Positions 32,288 through 41,160 are shown, counted from the stretch's first letter. The stretch: 64,000 nt of DNA from CAZDWZ01 sp964509425 (GCA_964509425.1 CAZDWZ010000013.1:76062-140061), one strand, 5' to 3'. Notes: generated by a model not told the origin, from the sequence alone. Numbers and translations are program-made.

Positions 32288-32902
32288 TCAGCGACCTGCC
32301 GAAGAGCCAGCTGCTTTTCTCGCAACGTAGTCCACTGCCCGGCGCGCCATGGTTCCATGGTCGCGATGCCAGTCGGATACCGCATCTATATCGAAGTAGC
32401 CGAAATCAACCACCTCGTCCGATAACTGAGGGATGGAATCAGCGTGGCGGCAATGGAAGAGGAGATGGTAGGTGGTGTGCGGCTGATCAAAATCGCCTGG
32501 CAGCCGGTGAAACACCTCGATGATTTCTTCCGGTTGCACTTCAAGCGAAAGTTCTTCTCGCATTTCGCGCTGAAGACAATCCCGAGGTGATTCGCCGAGC
32601 TCCGCCCATCCACCGGGGAGCTCCCATAATCGATCGTCGGAACGCCTTCCGAGCAGCAACTTACTGCCATCGAAGATGGCCGCATTCACTCCAACCTTGG
32701 GAGTGACGTGACCAAGCTCCTTCTCAAACCGGGAGCGAACGGAGGATGAAGTGAGCGCCGCTATCGGGGAATACTCGGATGCCGCCAGATCCAACAATGC
32801 CGAGAAGCGCGCCCGATCAAAACTGTCGCGGGAGTAGGCGAGCCCTTGTTGCGCAATGCTCCGTAACTGCTCCAGGAACTTCAAGGTGTCAGCTTCGCTC
32901 AT
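32288..32902 (-). CDS. Nudix hydrolase with N-terminal helical domain
   Basis: 204 residues from the ATG at 32902, which has GGAGGTGG directly upstream; the frame extends to 32926. N-terminal NUDIX_N_2-like part (FLEQLRSIAQQGLAYSRDSF, ARFSALLDLAA) is followed by the Nudix domain. The Nudix box is GWAELGESPRDCLQREMREE, fitting G-x5-E-x7-R-E-x-x-E-E; the usual Gly after it is Ser. Relatives hydrolyse ADP-ribose, CDP-alcohols or other nucleoside diphosphates. The exact substrate cannot be read from sequence. Confidence 0.87.
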   Translation of the reverse strand: MSEADTLKFLEQLRSIAQQGLAYSRDSFDRARFSALLDLAASEYSPIAALTSSSVRSRFEKELGHVTPKVGVNAAIFDGSKLLLGRRSDDRLWELPGGWAELGESPRDCLQREMREELSLEVQPEEIIEVFHRLPGDFDQPHTTYHLLFHCRHADSIPQLSDEVVDFGYFDIDAVSDWHRDHGTMARRAVDYVARKAAGSSAGR

Positions 32903-32968
32903 ATCCACCTCCATAAATTGAGCCATTTCGAGAACGTAATTTGCTCAATGGTTCTGCAAATAGCTGTC

Positions 32969-33052
32969 TTGAGAACACAGTGTTAAGGACACAGCGTTAA
33001 GGACACAGTGTTAAGAACACAGTGTTAAGAACACAGCGTTAAGAACACAACC
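32969..33052. repeat. Six 14-bp tandem repeats
   Basis: Units TTGAGAACACAGTG, TTAAGGACACAGCG, TTAAGGACACAGTG, TTAAGAACACAGTG, TTAAGAACACAGCG and TTAAGAACACAACC, head to tail with no spacers. Variation is mainly G/A at position 6 and T/C at 13. It lies between the uvrD stop and the Nudix start, both on the minus strand. Confidence 0.96.
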
Positions 33053-33066
33053 TTGAGGCCTCCGCC

Positions 33067-35226
33067 CTAGTAGCTCGAGAGAAAATCGGAATTCCGATCT
33101 TCTAAATACTCCTGCGGAAGATCCCAGACGAAACGAGAAGGCTCGCCGGAATACCAGTTGCTTCTCCCGAAGCTCTGGCGATCAGTGGCACGCGTCAGAT
33201 GGAGCCGCTTTCTCGCTCGCGTCAGGCCGACATAGCAAAGTCTTCGTTCCTCCTCGAGATCCTCGGGAAGCTCGAGAGAGCGTATGTGCGGGAGAATGCC
33301 TTCTTCAAGGCCAATAAGAAAAACGTAATCGAACTCAAGACCCTTCGCAAGATGCAGCGTCATCAATGAGAGAAAGGTCTTCTTTGCGCTGGTCTCCCCG
33401 GCTGCGTCGCCCTCGTTCTTGCTCTCGTCGAGATCGGAGTTCAGACTTGAACGATCAAGAAACTCCGCGATTACCGGCGTGAGGCCCTGCTCGATCACTT
33501 TCTCGGAATAGTCCATCGCTACCCGTGAGAGCTCTTCGAGGTTTTCGATCCGGCTTTCGGAATCGGGGGAATCCTGCGTACGAAGGGATTTGATGTATCC
33601 GGAGCGCTCAGCGATATCACGAAGGAGGTAGGCTATGGCTCCGACTTGATCGATGTGGTTCTGGTTGCCGTGTTGATCGCTCAGAATTCTCTCCGCCGCC
33701 TCGTAGCAGCCGCGAATGTCGGACATCACATCGAGGAACGGCTGGAACTTTTTAACGAGAGCTGGCTGCAGCGTGGGCCGGGCCTTCGAGGCCTCCGAGA
33801 CCTCAGCTGCTTGCGCCGACCCGGCTGAGACGCCGGCGACCTCGGCAAGCAGCGAGTAATAGGAAACTCCGGTTTTGTTTGCCGCCGTCATTAGTGCGGC
33901 GATGGTGGTCGCACCAATTCCGCGAGTGGGAGTATTCACCACTCTGAGAAACGCTTCGTTGTCCGCCGGATTAATGAGCAACCGGAGATACGCGAGAATG
34001 TCTTTGATCTCCTTTCGATCGTAGAAGCGATTTCCTCCGAAAATACGATACGGGAGGTTGTCCTCACAGAGCGCTTCTTCAATCGCCCGCGATTGTGCGT
34101 TCGTGCGATAAAAAATGGCGATATTCGACGGATCGATCCCCGCTTTGAGAAGAACCAAAATCTCCCGTGCCACGAACTCCGCCTCGTCCTTTTCGTCGTA
34201 GGCGCGGAAGCAAACGATCGGCTCCTGGTTCGCGCTGTCGGTGAACATGGACTTTGCTTGCCGCCGCTTGTTCTTCGAAATCACCGCATTTGCAGCCGCG
34301 AGAATTGAGCGGGTTGATCGGTAGTTTTGCTCGAGCGTAATCGTGTGTGCGTCGGCGAAGTCTTGTTTGAAATTGAGAATCGTCTCAACGGATGCTCCCC
34401 GGAATCCGTAAATGGATTGATCGTCGTCGCCGACAACACAGATATTCTGAGATTCCTTCGTGAGCTGCCTGATGAGCAGATACTGCACTTTGTTGGTGTC
34501 TTGATATTCGTCGACCAAAATGTGCCGGAGTTCGGAATTGTAGCGCGCCAAGATTTTGGGCTCGAGCTGAAAGAGGTTTACGACATTGCAGATGAGATCC
34601 CCGAAATCCATCGCGTTTGAGCGGCGGAGCTCGTCTTGATAGGCCTGGTAGACCTCGGCAATAAGTTCGTTGTGTTTGAAGCTGAGAGTGGCGCTGTGCC
34701 GCACATCCTCCGGGAACTGATAAGCGTTCTTCGCTTTGTCGATCGCCGAGAGCACCGTTCGGGGTTCTAACGTTTTCGGATCTATGCCGAGGGATTTATA
34801 AACCCGTTTTAATGCCGACACCGAATCGGAGGTGTCGTAGATCGCGAAGTTAGAAGTGAAATCAAGGTATTTCGCATGGCGGCGCAGGATGCGAACGCAG
34901 CTCGAGTGAAAGGTCGAAACCCAGATGGGGAGCGAGTCCTCTTTTCCTCCGCCATAACGCCCTGAACGGGAGGCAAAGCGCGAGAGCTGATCATCAAAAA
35001 GCGTTGTTACGCGGGACTTCATCTCCCGGGCCGCCTTATTCGTAAATGTAACGGCCAAGATCTCGGAGGGATCGACTGATCGCGCCAGGATGAGGTGTGC
35101 GATTCGTCGAGTCAGAACTCTCGTCTTTCCACTGCCTGCTCCGGCGAAGATGAGGAGAGGTCCTTCACCGTATTCTACCGCTTCTCGTTGTTGAGGATTT
35201 AAGTCTTGCAAATAATTTGAACTCAC
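33067..35226 (-). CDS. ATP-dependent DNA helicase UvrD/PcrA family
   Basis: 719 residues if started at the GTG 35226 (VSSNYLQDLNPQQREAV, where family members begin); an ATG at 35262 lies inside an inverted repeat. Superfamily 1A helicase motifs: Q motif LNPQQREAV, Walker A FAGAGSGKTRVL, Ia AVTFTNKAAREM, II LVDEYQDTN, III VVGDDDQSIYGFRGA, IV LEQNYRSTRSIL, V LMTLHLAKGLEFDYVFLIG, VI EERRLCYVGLTRARKRL. Unwinds 3'-5' in repair and replication restart. The C-terminus is short and lacks a Tudor-like extension. An insert at ~450-480 (AGSAQAAEVSEASKARPTL) is specific to this protein. Confidence 0.93.
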   Translation of the reverse strand: MSSNYLQDLNPQQREAVEYGEGPLLIFAGAGSGKTRVLTRRIAHLILARSVDPSEILAVTFTNKAAREMKSRVTTLFDDQLSRFASRSGRYGGGKEDSLPIWVSTFHSSCVRILRRHAKYLDFTSNFAIYDTSDSVSALKRVYKSLGIDPKTLEPRTVLSAIDKAKNAYQFPEDVRHSATLSFKHNELIAEVYQAYQDELRRSNAMDFGDLICNVVNLFQLEPKILARYNSELRHILVDEYQDTNKVQYLLIRQLTKESQNICVVGDDDQSIYGFRGASVETILNFKQDFADAHTITLEQNYRSTRSILAAANAVISKNKRRQAKSMFTDSANQEPIVCFRAYDEKDEAEFVAREILVLLKAGIDPSNIAIFYRTNAQSRAIEEALCEDNLPYRIFGGNRFYDRKEIKDILAYLRLLINPADNEAFLRVVNTPTRGIGATTIAALMTAANKTGVSYYSLLAEVAGVSAGSAQAAEVSEASKARPTLQPALVKKFQPFLDVMSDIRGCYEAAERILSDQHGNQNHIDQVGAIAYLLRDIAERSGYIKSLRTQDSPDSESRIENLEELSRVAMDYSEKVIEQGLTPVIAEFLDRSSLNSDLDESKNEGDAAGETSAKKTFLSLMTLHLAKGLEFDYVFLIGLEEGILPHIRSLELPEDLEEERRLCYVGLTRARKRLHLTRATDRQSFGRSNWYSGEPSRFVWDLPQEYLEDRNSDFLSSY

Positions 35227-35249
35227 CCGGACTACATAACTCGAAGAGG

Positions 35250-35427
35250 GTGCGCACTCCATAGGTTCCCGAAGAAGCAGTCTCCCGAAAACAGGCCCTA
35301 CTACTGCCTGTCCTCGGGTTTGGGTGTTTGGGTAGTGGTAGCGGTGTTGGTCTGGAAACGTTTGCCGAGTAACCGAAACCGCGAGCAAGGGTCGCGACCA
35401 TCGGGTTCGCCACTATGGAGTGCGCAC
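35250..35427. mobile_element. 178-bp element with 15-bp terminal inverted repeats (MITE-like)
   Basis: GTGCGCACTCCATAG at 35250-35264 and its exact complement CTATGGAGTGCGCAC at 35413-35427. No coding capacity inside; the interior has G/T-rich words such as GGTAGTGGTAGCGGTGTTGG. It sits directly before the uvrD start and may supply or disrupt its promoter. Confidence 0.6.
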
Positions 35428-35429
35428 AG

Positions 35430-35879
35430 TTAGTTTGGAAATCTCATCCGGTTTGCGGATGACTTTCTCAGGCTTCGCTTTTGCGAAGAGAGATAAGTTC
35501 CGACGCCGTAGAGCTTTAATGACGCTTCGCGATCAGCGATCCGGGCCAACTTGGCGCTATGCGATGACGCCGGGCTCGGGCTTACCGGACCCTTAGGGAA
35601 TATCGCGCCGCGATCGGATACGTCAGCGTGCAGCATCCGGTGGAAATAGGTGACCTTGCCAACGACCGGACTGAGTCGAGAAATGCGGTCATAGCGGATA
35701 CCGCCGTTGTTCCGCTGAATACCAGCCGGGCGACCGTCAGTTTGCAGAGCACGTGCTCCAAGAAGCCCGCCGCGTTCAAGAAAAACCAGCTGTGCCATAT
35801 AGACGAAAGCCAAGATCGCGATGCCGAGTTCAACAATCGCCGTTGGTTGCTTGAGAAGGTCGAGAAGAACTGTTTCCAT
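35430..35879 (-). CDS. Hypothetical protein with N-terminal membrane helix
   Basis: 149 residues, ATG at 35879 with GGAGA seven bases upstream. Only the first ~35 residues look like a real protein (METVLLDLLKQPTAIVELGI then AILAFVYMAQLVFLE, one membrane helix). The rest is basic and low in structure, and may be read-through of non-coding DNA after a frameshift. The 3' end abuts the inverted-repeat element. Confidence 0.4.
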   Translation of the reverse strand: METVLLDLLKQPTAIVELGIAILAFVYMAQLVFLERGGLLGARALQTDGRPAGIQRNNGGIRYDRISRLSPVVGKVTYFHRMLHADVSDRGAIFPKGPVSPSPASSHSAKLARIADREASLKLYGVGTYLSSQKRSLRKSSANRMRFPN

Positions 35880-36053
35880 GATGTTTCTCCGCGTTGCGCT
35901 CGATGCTTATCGAGTCTTTTGACTATATAGAAAAAGAATAGAACACGCGCAAGCAAAAACAATAATCTTGCGTGTCTATGTAGGGAATCTGATTCCGGCC
36001 TGCTATGACCCGGCACACGTAACCTGATATGTCCGCGGCTGGAGGAATAACGA

Positions 36054-36677
36054 GTGTCAGGCACCTACGATCGAAAAGACGCGCTCTACGAGCAAGCCAA
36101 ACAAGACGGATACCGCTCCCGCGCGGCCTATAAGCTTCTTGAGATCGACAAGAAGTTTGGGCTCTTAAAGCGGGGCGGCACTGTAGTCGATCTCGGCTGC
36201 TTTCCCGGTGGATGGCTGCAAATCGCGGCGAAGAAGCTCGGAGCCTCGGGAAGAGTTGTCGGTATCGACCTCGTCTCGGTTGCTCCGGTGCCCTCGAAGA
36301 GCACTGAAGCACCGGTCTCCATAATCGAGGGGGATGCGGGGAGTGAAGAGAATCAAAAACGTATTCTCGAACTCACCGGCGGCAAGGTTTCGCTCGTTCT
36401 GTCGGATATGAGCCCACAGCTCACGGGAATTCGCTTTCGCGATGCTGCCCGCTCAGCTGAGCTCGTCGAGCTTGCCGCGTCGATTGCGTCTCAACTCCTG
36501 GAGCCGGGAGGAGCCTTCGTCGCGAAGATCTTCCCCGGAAGCGAATCTGATGCGATATTTCAAACGATTCGTGGGAGTTACCAAAGTTTCACCCGTCATG
36601 TTCTCAAGTCTTCCCGGAAAACCTCCAATGAATATTACTTCGTCGGTCGAGGATTCGGGACGCGCGAGAAAAAGTAG
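36054..36677 (+). CDS. rlmE: 23S rRNA (uridine-2'-O-)-methyltransferase RlmE/FtsJ
   Basis: 207 residues, GTG start with GGAGGAA at 36041-36047. Methylates U2552 of 23S rRNA using S-adenosylmethionine. SAM fold: VVDLGCFPGGWLQIAAKKLG (motif I), VGIDLVSV. The K-D-K-E tetrad is visible: K in RSRAAYKLLEID, D in VLSDMSPQLTG, K in FVAKIFPG and E in SNEYYFVGRGF. Length is normal. It precedes the mla operon by 130 bases. Confidence 0.95.
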   Translation: MSGTYDRKDALYEQAKQDGYRSRAAYKLLEIDKKFGLLKRGGTVVDLGCFPGGWLQIAAKKLGASGRVVGIDLVSVAPVPSKSTEAPVSIIEGDAGSEENQKRILELTGGKVSLVLSDMSPQLTGIRFRDAARSAELVELAASIASQLLEPGGAFVAKIFPGSESDAIFQTIRGSYQSFTRHVLKSSRKTSNEYYFVGRGFGTREKK

Positions 36678-36807
36678 CTGGCGTAAAAGCACCGGCTGCC
36701 GGCAGGACTTTGTTGGAAGGGTTTCCTTTGAAAGACGTCTGTTACTCTGGTGAGTGGCGAGTGTCTGGCATGGAGACGCGTTATTGGGAAAAGCGAAGGG
36801 GAGTTCA

Positions 36808-37590
36808 GTGATCGAGGGGATTGAGCGGCTGGGGAAGTGGGTGCTCAAAGTCGTTACCGGCTTCGGCGATGCTTGGGTGTTTCTCTTTCAAGTCATCGGG
36901 AAAGCTTTCGTCCCTCCGTATTCGCTCGGCCTGATATTCCGCCAGCTCCATTCAATCGGTGTTCAATCAATCGCGGTCGTCGCACTCGTCGGCGGATTTA
37001 CCGGCGCGGTGCTTGCGGTGCAGGGCGAGTATACATTGTCGAAGTTCGGCGCGACGGCGTTTACCGGTTCTGCAATAGCGCTCAGTCTCATCCGCGAACT
37101 GGGGCCGGTGCTCACCGCGCTGATGGTAAACGGGCGCGCGGGTTCGGCGATGACCGCAGAGCTCGGCATCATGAAAATCTCTGAGCAAGTCGACGCGCTT
37201 CGCTCGATGGCCGTTGATCCGATTCACCATCTGATGGTGCCGAGAATAATCGCCGGCACGATCTCAGTGCCGCTTCTCACTGCTATTTTTAACATCGTCG
37301 GAATCACGGGCGGATATATCGTCGCCGTCGGAAATCTCGGTCTATCCTCCGGCACTTTTATTTCTCAGATGAACCAGTCGGTGAACGACGTGGATGTCAT
37401 CTCCGGGTTCGTGAAGTCCGTGGTCTTCGGAATCAGCATCAGCTGGATCTCCTGCTACAAAGGGTGGACATGCGGATTTGGCGCAGTGGGAGTGAATCGC
37501 GCGACGACGAGCGCGGTGGTGACATCATCAGTGGTGATTCTGGTGCTGGACTACTTCCTGACTTCAATTTTGACCAAAGTTTTCATGTAG
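36808..37590 (+). CDS. mlaE: MlaE-type phospholipid ABC transporter permease
   Basis: 260 residues from the GTG at 36808 with GAAGGGGA just upstream; a GTG at 36754 is also in frame. Permease of the Mla system, which moves phospholipids between inner and outer membranes. Family stretches: VALVGGFTGAVLAVQGEYTL, IRELGPVLTALMVNGRAGSA, AELGIMKISEQVDALRSMAV and P-rich VPRIIAGTISVPLLT. Five to six membrane helices. First gene of mlaE-F-D-C, in the usual order. Confidence 0.95.
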   Translation: MIEGIERLGKWVLKVVTGFGDAWVFLFQVIGKAFVPPYSLGLIFRQLHSIGVQSIAVVALVGGFTGAVLAVQGEYTLSKFGATAFTGSAIALSLIRELGPVLTALMVNGRAGSAMTAELGIMKISEQVDALRSMAVDPIHHLMVPRIIAGTISVPLLTAIFNIVGITGGYIVAVGNLGLSSGTFISQMNQSVNDVDVISGFVKSVVFGISISWISCYKGWTCGFGAVGVNRATTSAVVTSSVVILVLDYFLTSILTKVFM

Positions 37591-37603
37591 AGCCTCCGGC
37601 AAA

Positions 37604-38353
37604 ATGATTTCCATCCGCAATCTATCCAAGCGCTTCGGTTCTCAAGTCGTCCTCGACGGCGTGAACCTCGAGATCGAGGAGGGAGCGACTACGGCAATCG
37701 TCGGACCGAGCGGGACGGGGAAAAGTGTTCTCTTGAAAATCATCACCGGACTGCTCGATGCCGATTCGGGAGATGTGATCATCGACAACGAGTCCATGTG
37801 TAAAGCTTCAAGCGCGTCGGAGCGGCGGAGAATTTGCGCGCGAATGGGGGTGCTGTTCCAGGCGGCTGCGCTGTTTGATTCGATCAATCTACTCGATAAT
37901 GTCGCCTTCCCGCTTCGTGCGAGAAGGCTGGCGAAGGAAAAGGAAGCAATTGAGCGGAGTGCACATTGGCTCGCCGAAGTTGGGCTCGCCGGTTACGAGC
38001 TGGCTCTTCCCGGCGAGATCTCAATCGGCATGAGAAAACGCGTTGGGATTGCGCGGGCGCTCGTGACCGAGCCTCATTTTTTACTTTTTGACGAGCCGAA
38101 CACCGGGCTCGATCCTCAAGTCGGGCAGGAAATATACGAGCTCATCATCGAGACCCAGAGGCTCGCCGGATTTACCGGCATTGTCGTGAGTCATGAAATT
38201 CCGGAAGTGTTCCAGGTGTGCAACCGCGTCGCCATGCTCTATGACGGCAAGGTGCAGCACGAAGGCTCGGTTGAGTCTTTCTTGGAATCGCAGAATCCGG
38301 TTGTTCAGCAATTTATTCGCGGAGAGAGAGAAGGACCGATCAGGTTCGGTTAG
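37604..38353 (+). CDS. mlaF: MlaF-type ABC transporter ATPase
   Basis: 249 residues. Walker A VGPSGTGKSVLLK (35-47), Q loop VLFQAAALFDS, Walker B HFLLFDEPNTGLDP and switch His VVSHEIPE. The ABC signature, normally LSGGMxxR in MlaF, reads ISIGMRKRVGIARA, with the first Gly of SGG replaced by Ile. Since this residue contacts the gamma phosphate across the dimer, ATP turnover could be altered. It is otherwise a complete ATPase. Starts 13 bases after mlaE. Confidence 0.94.
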   Translation: MISIRNLSKRFGSQVVLDGVNLEIEEGATTAIVGPSGTGKSVLLKIITGLLDADSGDVIIDNESMCKASSASERRRICARMGVLFQAAALFDSINLLDNVAFPLRARRLAKEKEAIERSAHWLAEVGLAGYELALPGEISIGMRKRVGIARALVTEPHFLLFDEPNTGLDPQVGQEIYELIIETQRLAGFTGIVVSHEIPEVFQVCNRVAMLYDGKVQHEGSVESFLESQNPVVQQFIRGEREGPIRFG

Positions 38354-38374
38354 TTTAAGTAAAGGAGTCTATTC

Positions 38375-38851
38375 GTGGCAGAGTCAGGCGAAAAGTTTGT
38401 TCCCCCGAAGCGGTCGTTCACCGTGGAGTTCTGGGTTGGAGTGTTTGCGATTCTCGGTGTCGGATGTTTTGCGTATCTCGCATTGAACATCGCTCGGATG
38501 AGAATTTCGAATGCCGGATATTACGACATCAATGCTGAGTTCGATAATGTTTCGGGCCTAAAAGTCGGCGCGCCGGTTGAGATTGCCGGAGTGCAAGTCG
38601 GTGAGATCAGCAAGATCGTCCTCAAGGATACGGCCGCCGTCATTACACTTCGCATCGAGGACGGTGTTAACTTCCGTGACGACGATATTGCCGCCATCCG
38701 CACGAAAGGGATCATCGGCGACCGGTATATCAAAGTCATACCGGGCGAATCCGACAAACGGGTCACGAAGAATGGAAAGCTCGACCAAACAGAGTCCGCG
38801 GTCGAGTTTGAAGAAATTATCGGGAAGTTTATTCATCGAATGGAGAACTGA
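38375..38851 (+). CDS. mlaD: MlaD-type MCE protein
   Basis: 158 residues, GTG start with AAAGGAG upstream. One membrane anchor (~18-38), then a single MCE domain: YYDINAEFDNVSGLKVGAPV, EIAGVQVGEISKIVL, DDIAAIRTKGIIGDRYIKV. Forms the periplasmic hexamer that carries lipid between MlaE and MlaC. Length is typical of single-MCE MlaD. Followed after three bases by mlaC. Confidence 0.95.
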   Translation: MAESGEKFVPPKRSFTVEFWVGVFAILGVGCFAYLALNIARMRISNAGYYDINAEFDNVSGLKVGAPVEIAGVQVGEISKIVLKDTAAVITLRIEDGVNFRDDDIAAIRTKGIIGDRYIKVIPGESDKRVTKNGKLDQTESAVEFEEIIGKFIHRMEN

Positions 38852-38854
38852 GCC

Positions 38855-39526
38855 ATGCAATCTAATTTTAAACGAGGTGCTGTCCTCGGTGTTTCGACTT
38901 TTGCGCTTACTGCTTTCCTGGCCTCCGGAGCTTTGTCATCCGGAATCACGAGCGGAGCGCCCTTCGGGATCGAGAATGCCCTTGCTGATGCCACGGCGCC
39001 GGCGGCTGATGTTCGCTCGGTTATTGAAACCGTTCAGCAAACGGTGAAGACCGAAAAGTCCGCTAACCCCGCCGCTCTCGACGAAAAGCTGAAAGGCATC
39101 ATTCTCCCGGTGTTCAATTTCGAGGAGATGTCGAAGCGAAGCCTCGGTGCTGCCTGGACGAAGGCGACACCGGAAGAACAAAAAGAATTCGTTTCGTTGT
39201 TCAGCGACCTGCTCTCCCGGACCTATCTGAAGAAGATCCGGCAAAATGCGGAAGAAGCCGTAATTCTCAAAATGACGGATTCCGTGGAAGGCGATAAGGC
39301 CGTGGTGAAATCGAAGATGAAGGCGGGTGAAGATACCGTCCAAATCGACTACCGCATGAGCCTCGATGCCGGAAAATGGCGGTGTTATGACGTCATCATC
39401 GAAAACGTCGGACTCGTGAGCAACTACCGGAACGAGTTTCCGGGGATCGTGAGAAATGAAGGTTTTAAAGGTCTGATTCAGCGTTTGAAGGACAAAAAGT
39501 CGAAACCTGTTTCGGAACAATCCTAA
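38855..39526 (+). CDS. mlaC: MlaC-type periplasmic phospholipid-binding protein
   Basis: 223 residues. Signal peptide to about residue 45 (LTAFLASGALSSG, then NALADA). Tol-Tol-Ttg2 domain: ILPVFNFEEMSKRSLGAAW, EEQKEFVSLFSDLLSRTYLK, and DYRMSLDAGKWRCYDVIIEN followed by GVSLV-like NVGLVSNYRNEF. Shuttles lipid across the periplasm. The partner lipoprotein MlaA and the STAS protein MlaB are not in the window. A terminator follows. Confidence 0.93.
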   Translation: MQSNFKRGAVLGVSTFALTAFLASGALSSGITSGAPFGIENALADATAPAADVRSVIETVQQTVKTEKSANPAALDEKLKGIILPVFNFEEMSKRSLGAAWTKATPEEQKEFVSLFSDLLSRTYLKKIRQNAEEAVILKMTDSVEGDKAVVKSKMKAGEDTVQIDYRMSLDAGKWRCYDVIIENVGLVSNYRNEFPGIVRNEGFKGLIQRLKDKKSKPVSEQS

Positions 39527-39540
39527 TCTCCTAAAAAAAT

Positions 39541-39570
39541 CCGGATGTCCGCTCGAATGCGGGCATCCGG
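39541..39570 (+). terminator. Terminator after mlaC
   Basis: CCGGATGTCCGC (39541-39552) pairs with GCGGGCATCCGG (39559-39570), one G-T pair, preceded by a run of A at 39533-39539. The A run suggests it could also stop reverse transcription. Confidence 0.85.
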
Positions 39571-39772
39571 CTTGAGATTCTCTCCCGCCTATTATTTAGT
39601 GACCACGGCACTAATCGCGCTTTTTTCTTTACCTCCTTCAGTCGTGTAGTTCGCATCCTGTTCGCATTTGCTGGTCATCGCCGGCTTTCGTGGGGCTATT
39701 TCATTCACTTCCTCCACCTCCCACGGTGAATTGCGCACAAAGCAAATCCTGTACTAACGGAGGTTCTACAAA

Positions 39773-41095
39773 ATGTTTCTGAATTTGATTCTGATCGCGA
39801 ACGTCGCTCGCTACGACATCCGCACGCGGCTCCGCCGGGCATCGCTCTGGATCGCGGCGTTCATGCCGTTTCTCCTCGTGGTGCTGAGTGCGATGTGCGT
39901 CTACTTCATGCCCTCGGAGGAGAGACACCAGAAGCCTCGCAATTTGCCGGCGATGGCGAAGCACTTGGTGCTCATCGTCGTCGAGAGGGAGAGCGATCCT
40001 GAGATGGCGAAGCTCGCGTTCTCCGCGGTCATGAACCGTGACCTCGCCGACTCTGGTCTCCCGCTGCTGCCGGAACCAGAGTTCGTGAAGAGCGGCGAAG
40101 AGGGCCGCGCGATGCTCGCCGAGTTTCACCGGTGGGTGCTCCGGGACGAAATCGCGGGGATGATCTTCATCGAGCCGGCTACCGGAGAAGGTGCGGTGCG
40201 GCGCGAGTCGAAGTTCGTCGTCTACGGCCGCCCGGGCTCGAAAGAGCTCATCGCGATGGAAGCACGGCTTCGGCTCGAAGTCGCGGCGTCGAAAACTCTT
40301 ACCAAGGAGGACAAACAACAGCTCGCACGAAATCTGAAGGACGCCGAGGCTCGAATTGAGATCGCTGGACCCGCTCCTCCCGCAGCAACGACGGAACGAT
40401 ATCGACGGGAGATTCTCGTCATCATCTCGGCCTTGATGGGCGTGATCTTTTCTGTCGCGGTCTCGCTCGGGATGTCTCCGCTCTTCTCCTCGGGGCACGG
40501 ACTCGAAAAGTCCATACGTTCTCGTCTGGAAGTAGAATTGACGGTGATGAGCAAGTCCGTCGTCGTGCTGGGACACATGCTGGGGGCCTCGACGGTCTCA
40601 GCGCTGCTCCTCGCCGTGTATTCCATCACGTTCCTCGTTCCTCTCGCGTATTTCGGGCTCATGCCGATTCACGCGATCCCGATGTTTTTCTTGCTCGGCG
40701 TAACCGGATTCTTGGTGCACGCGCCGTGTTGCTACCTGATCGGTCTCACCGGTTCCGCTGCGGAGCCGTCGAGTCCTTTTCAGAGCCTCTACGGAATGCT
40801 GCTCGGTCTCTTGGTTCCCATCTGCCTCTTCATCTCGGGGAATCCGAACGGGCCGATCGCCGAGTTCCTCAGTTATGTCCCGTTCTCTGCGCCTTCGATC
40901 ATGATGACCCGAACTCTGCTCACTCCCGAGATTGAGGCGTGGAAGGTCACGGCGAGCGTGCTCTCGATGCTTGTCGGCACCGTGTTGTTCGCCGCCATCA
41001 CCATCCGCGTCTTCGCTGCGGTGGTCGTGAGCGGCAACGAGCAGATCGGAATCCGGCGCTTCCTGCGGCTCCTCCGGAATCCGAAAAGCGCGTGA
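39773..41095 (+). CDS. Orphan gene C: ABC-2-type membrane protein
   Basis: 440 residues, GGAGG ten bases before the ATG. First helix at ~25-50 (ASLWIAAFMPFLLVVLSAMC), a large soluble domain (~55-225) and five to six helices from ~228 (ILVIISALMGVIFSVAVSLG onward). This is the outline of ABC-2/NatB-type permeases, with a big extracytoplasmic domain between helix 1 and 2. No ATPase gene is adjacent. Codons end strongly in G/C and the gene is solitary: a terminator lies before it and a long hairpin 18 bases after it. It resembles orphans A, B, D, E and F in these features. Confidence 0.7.
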   Translation: MFLNLILIANVARYDIRTRLRRASLWIAAFMPFLLVVLSAMCVYFMPSEERHQKPRNLPAMAKHLVLIVVERESDPEMAKLAFSAVMNRDLADSGLPLLPEPEFVKSGEEGRAMLAEFHRWVLRDEIAGMIFIEPATGEGAVRRESKFVVYGRPGSKELIAMEARLRLEVAASKTLTKEDKQQLARNLKDAEARIEIAGPAPPAATTERYRREILVIISALMGVIFSVAVSLGMSPLFSSGHGLEKSIRSRLEVELTVMSKSVVVLGHMLGASTVSALLLAVYSITFLVPLAYFGLMPIHAIPMFFLLGVTGFLVHAPCCYLIGLTGSAAEPSSPFQSLYGMLLGLLVPICLFISGNPNGPIAEFLSYVPFSAPSIMMTRTLLTPEIEAWKVTASVLSMLVGTVLFAAITIRVFAAVVVSGNEQIGIRRFLRLLRNPKSA

Positions 41096-41113
41096 GATGG
41101 GCGAGCAGTTCCA

Positions 41114-41160
41114 GAAGGTTGTCGAACCTCCGGTCGTATCGTCGACCGGAGGAAACCTTC
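41114..41160 (+). terminator. Compound hairpin after orphan C
   Basis: GAAGGTT/AACCTTC outer and CCTCCGGTC/GACCGGAGG inner stems (41127-41135 with 41144-41152). Confidence 0.88.

Noticed and set aside
32969..33052. Possible CRISPR array
   Set aside because: Units are 14 bp and contiguous with no spacers, and no cas genes are near.
39701..40576. 291-aa reverse ORF opposite orphan C
   Set aside because: Asp/Glu/Arg/His-rich shadow of the membrane-protein gene; orphan C has the ribosome site and clear membrane segments.
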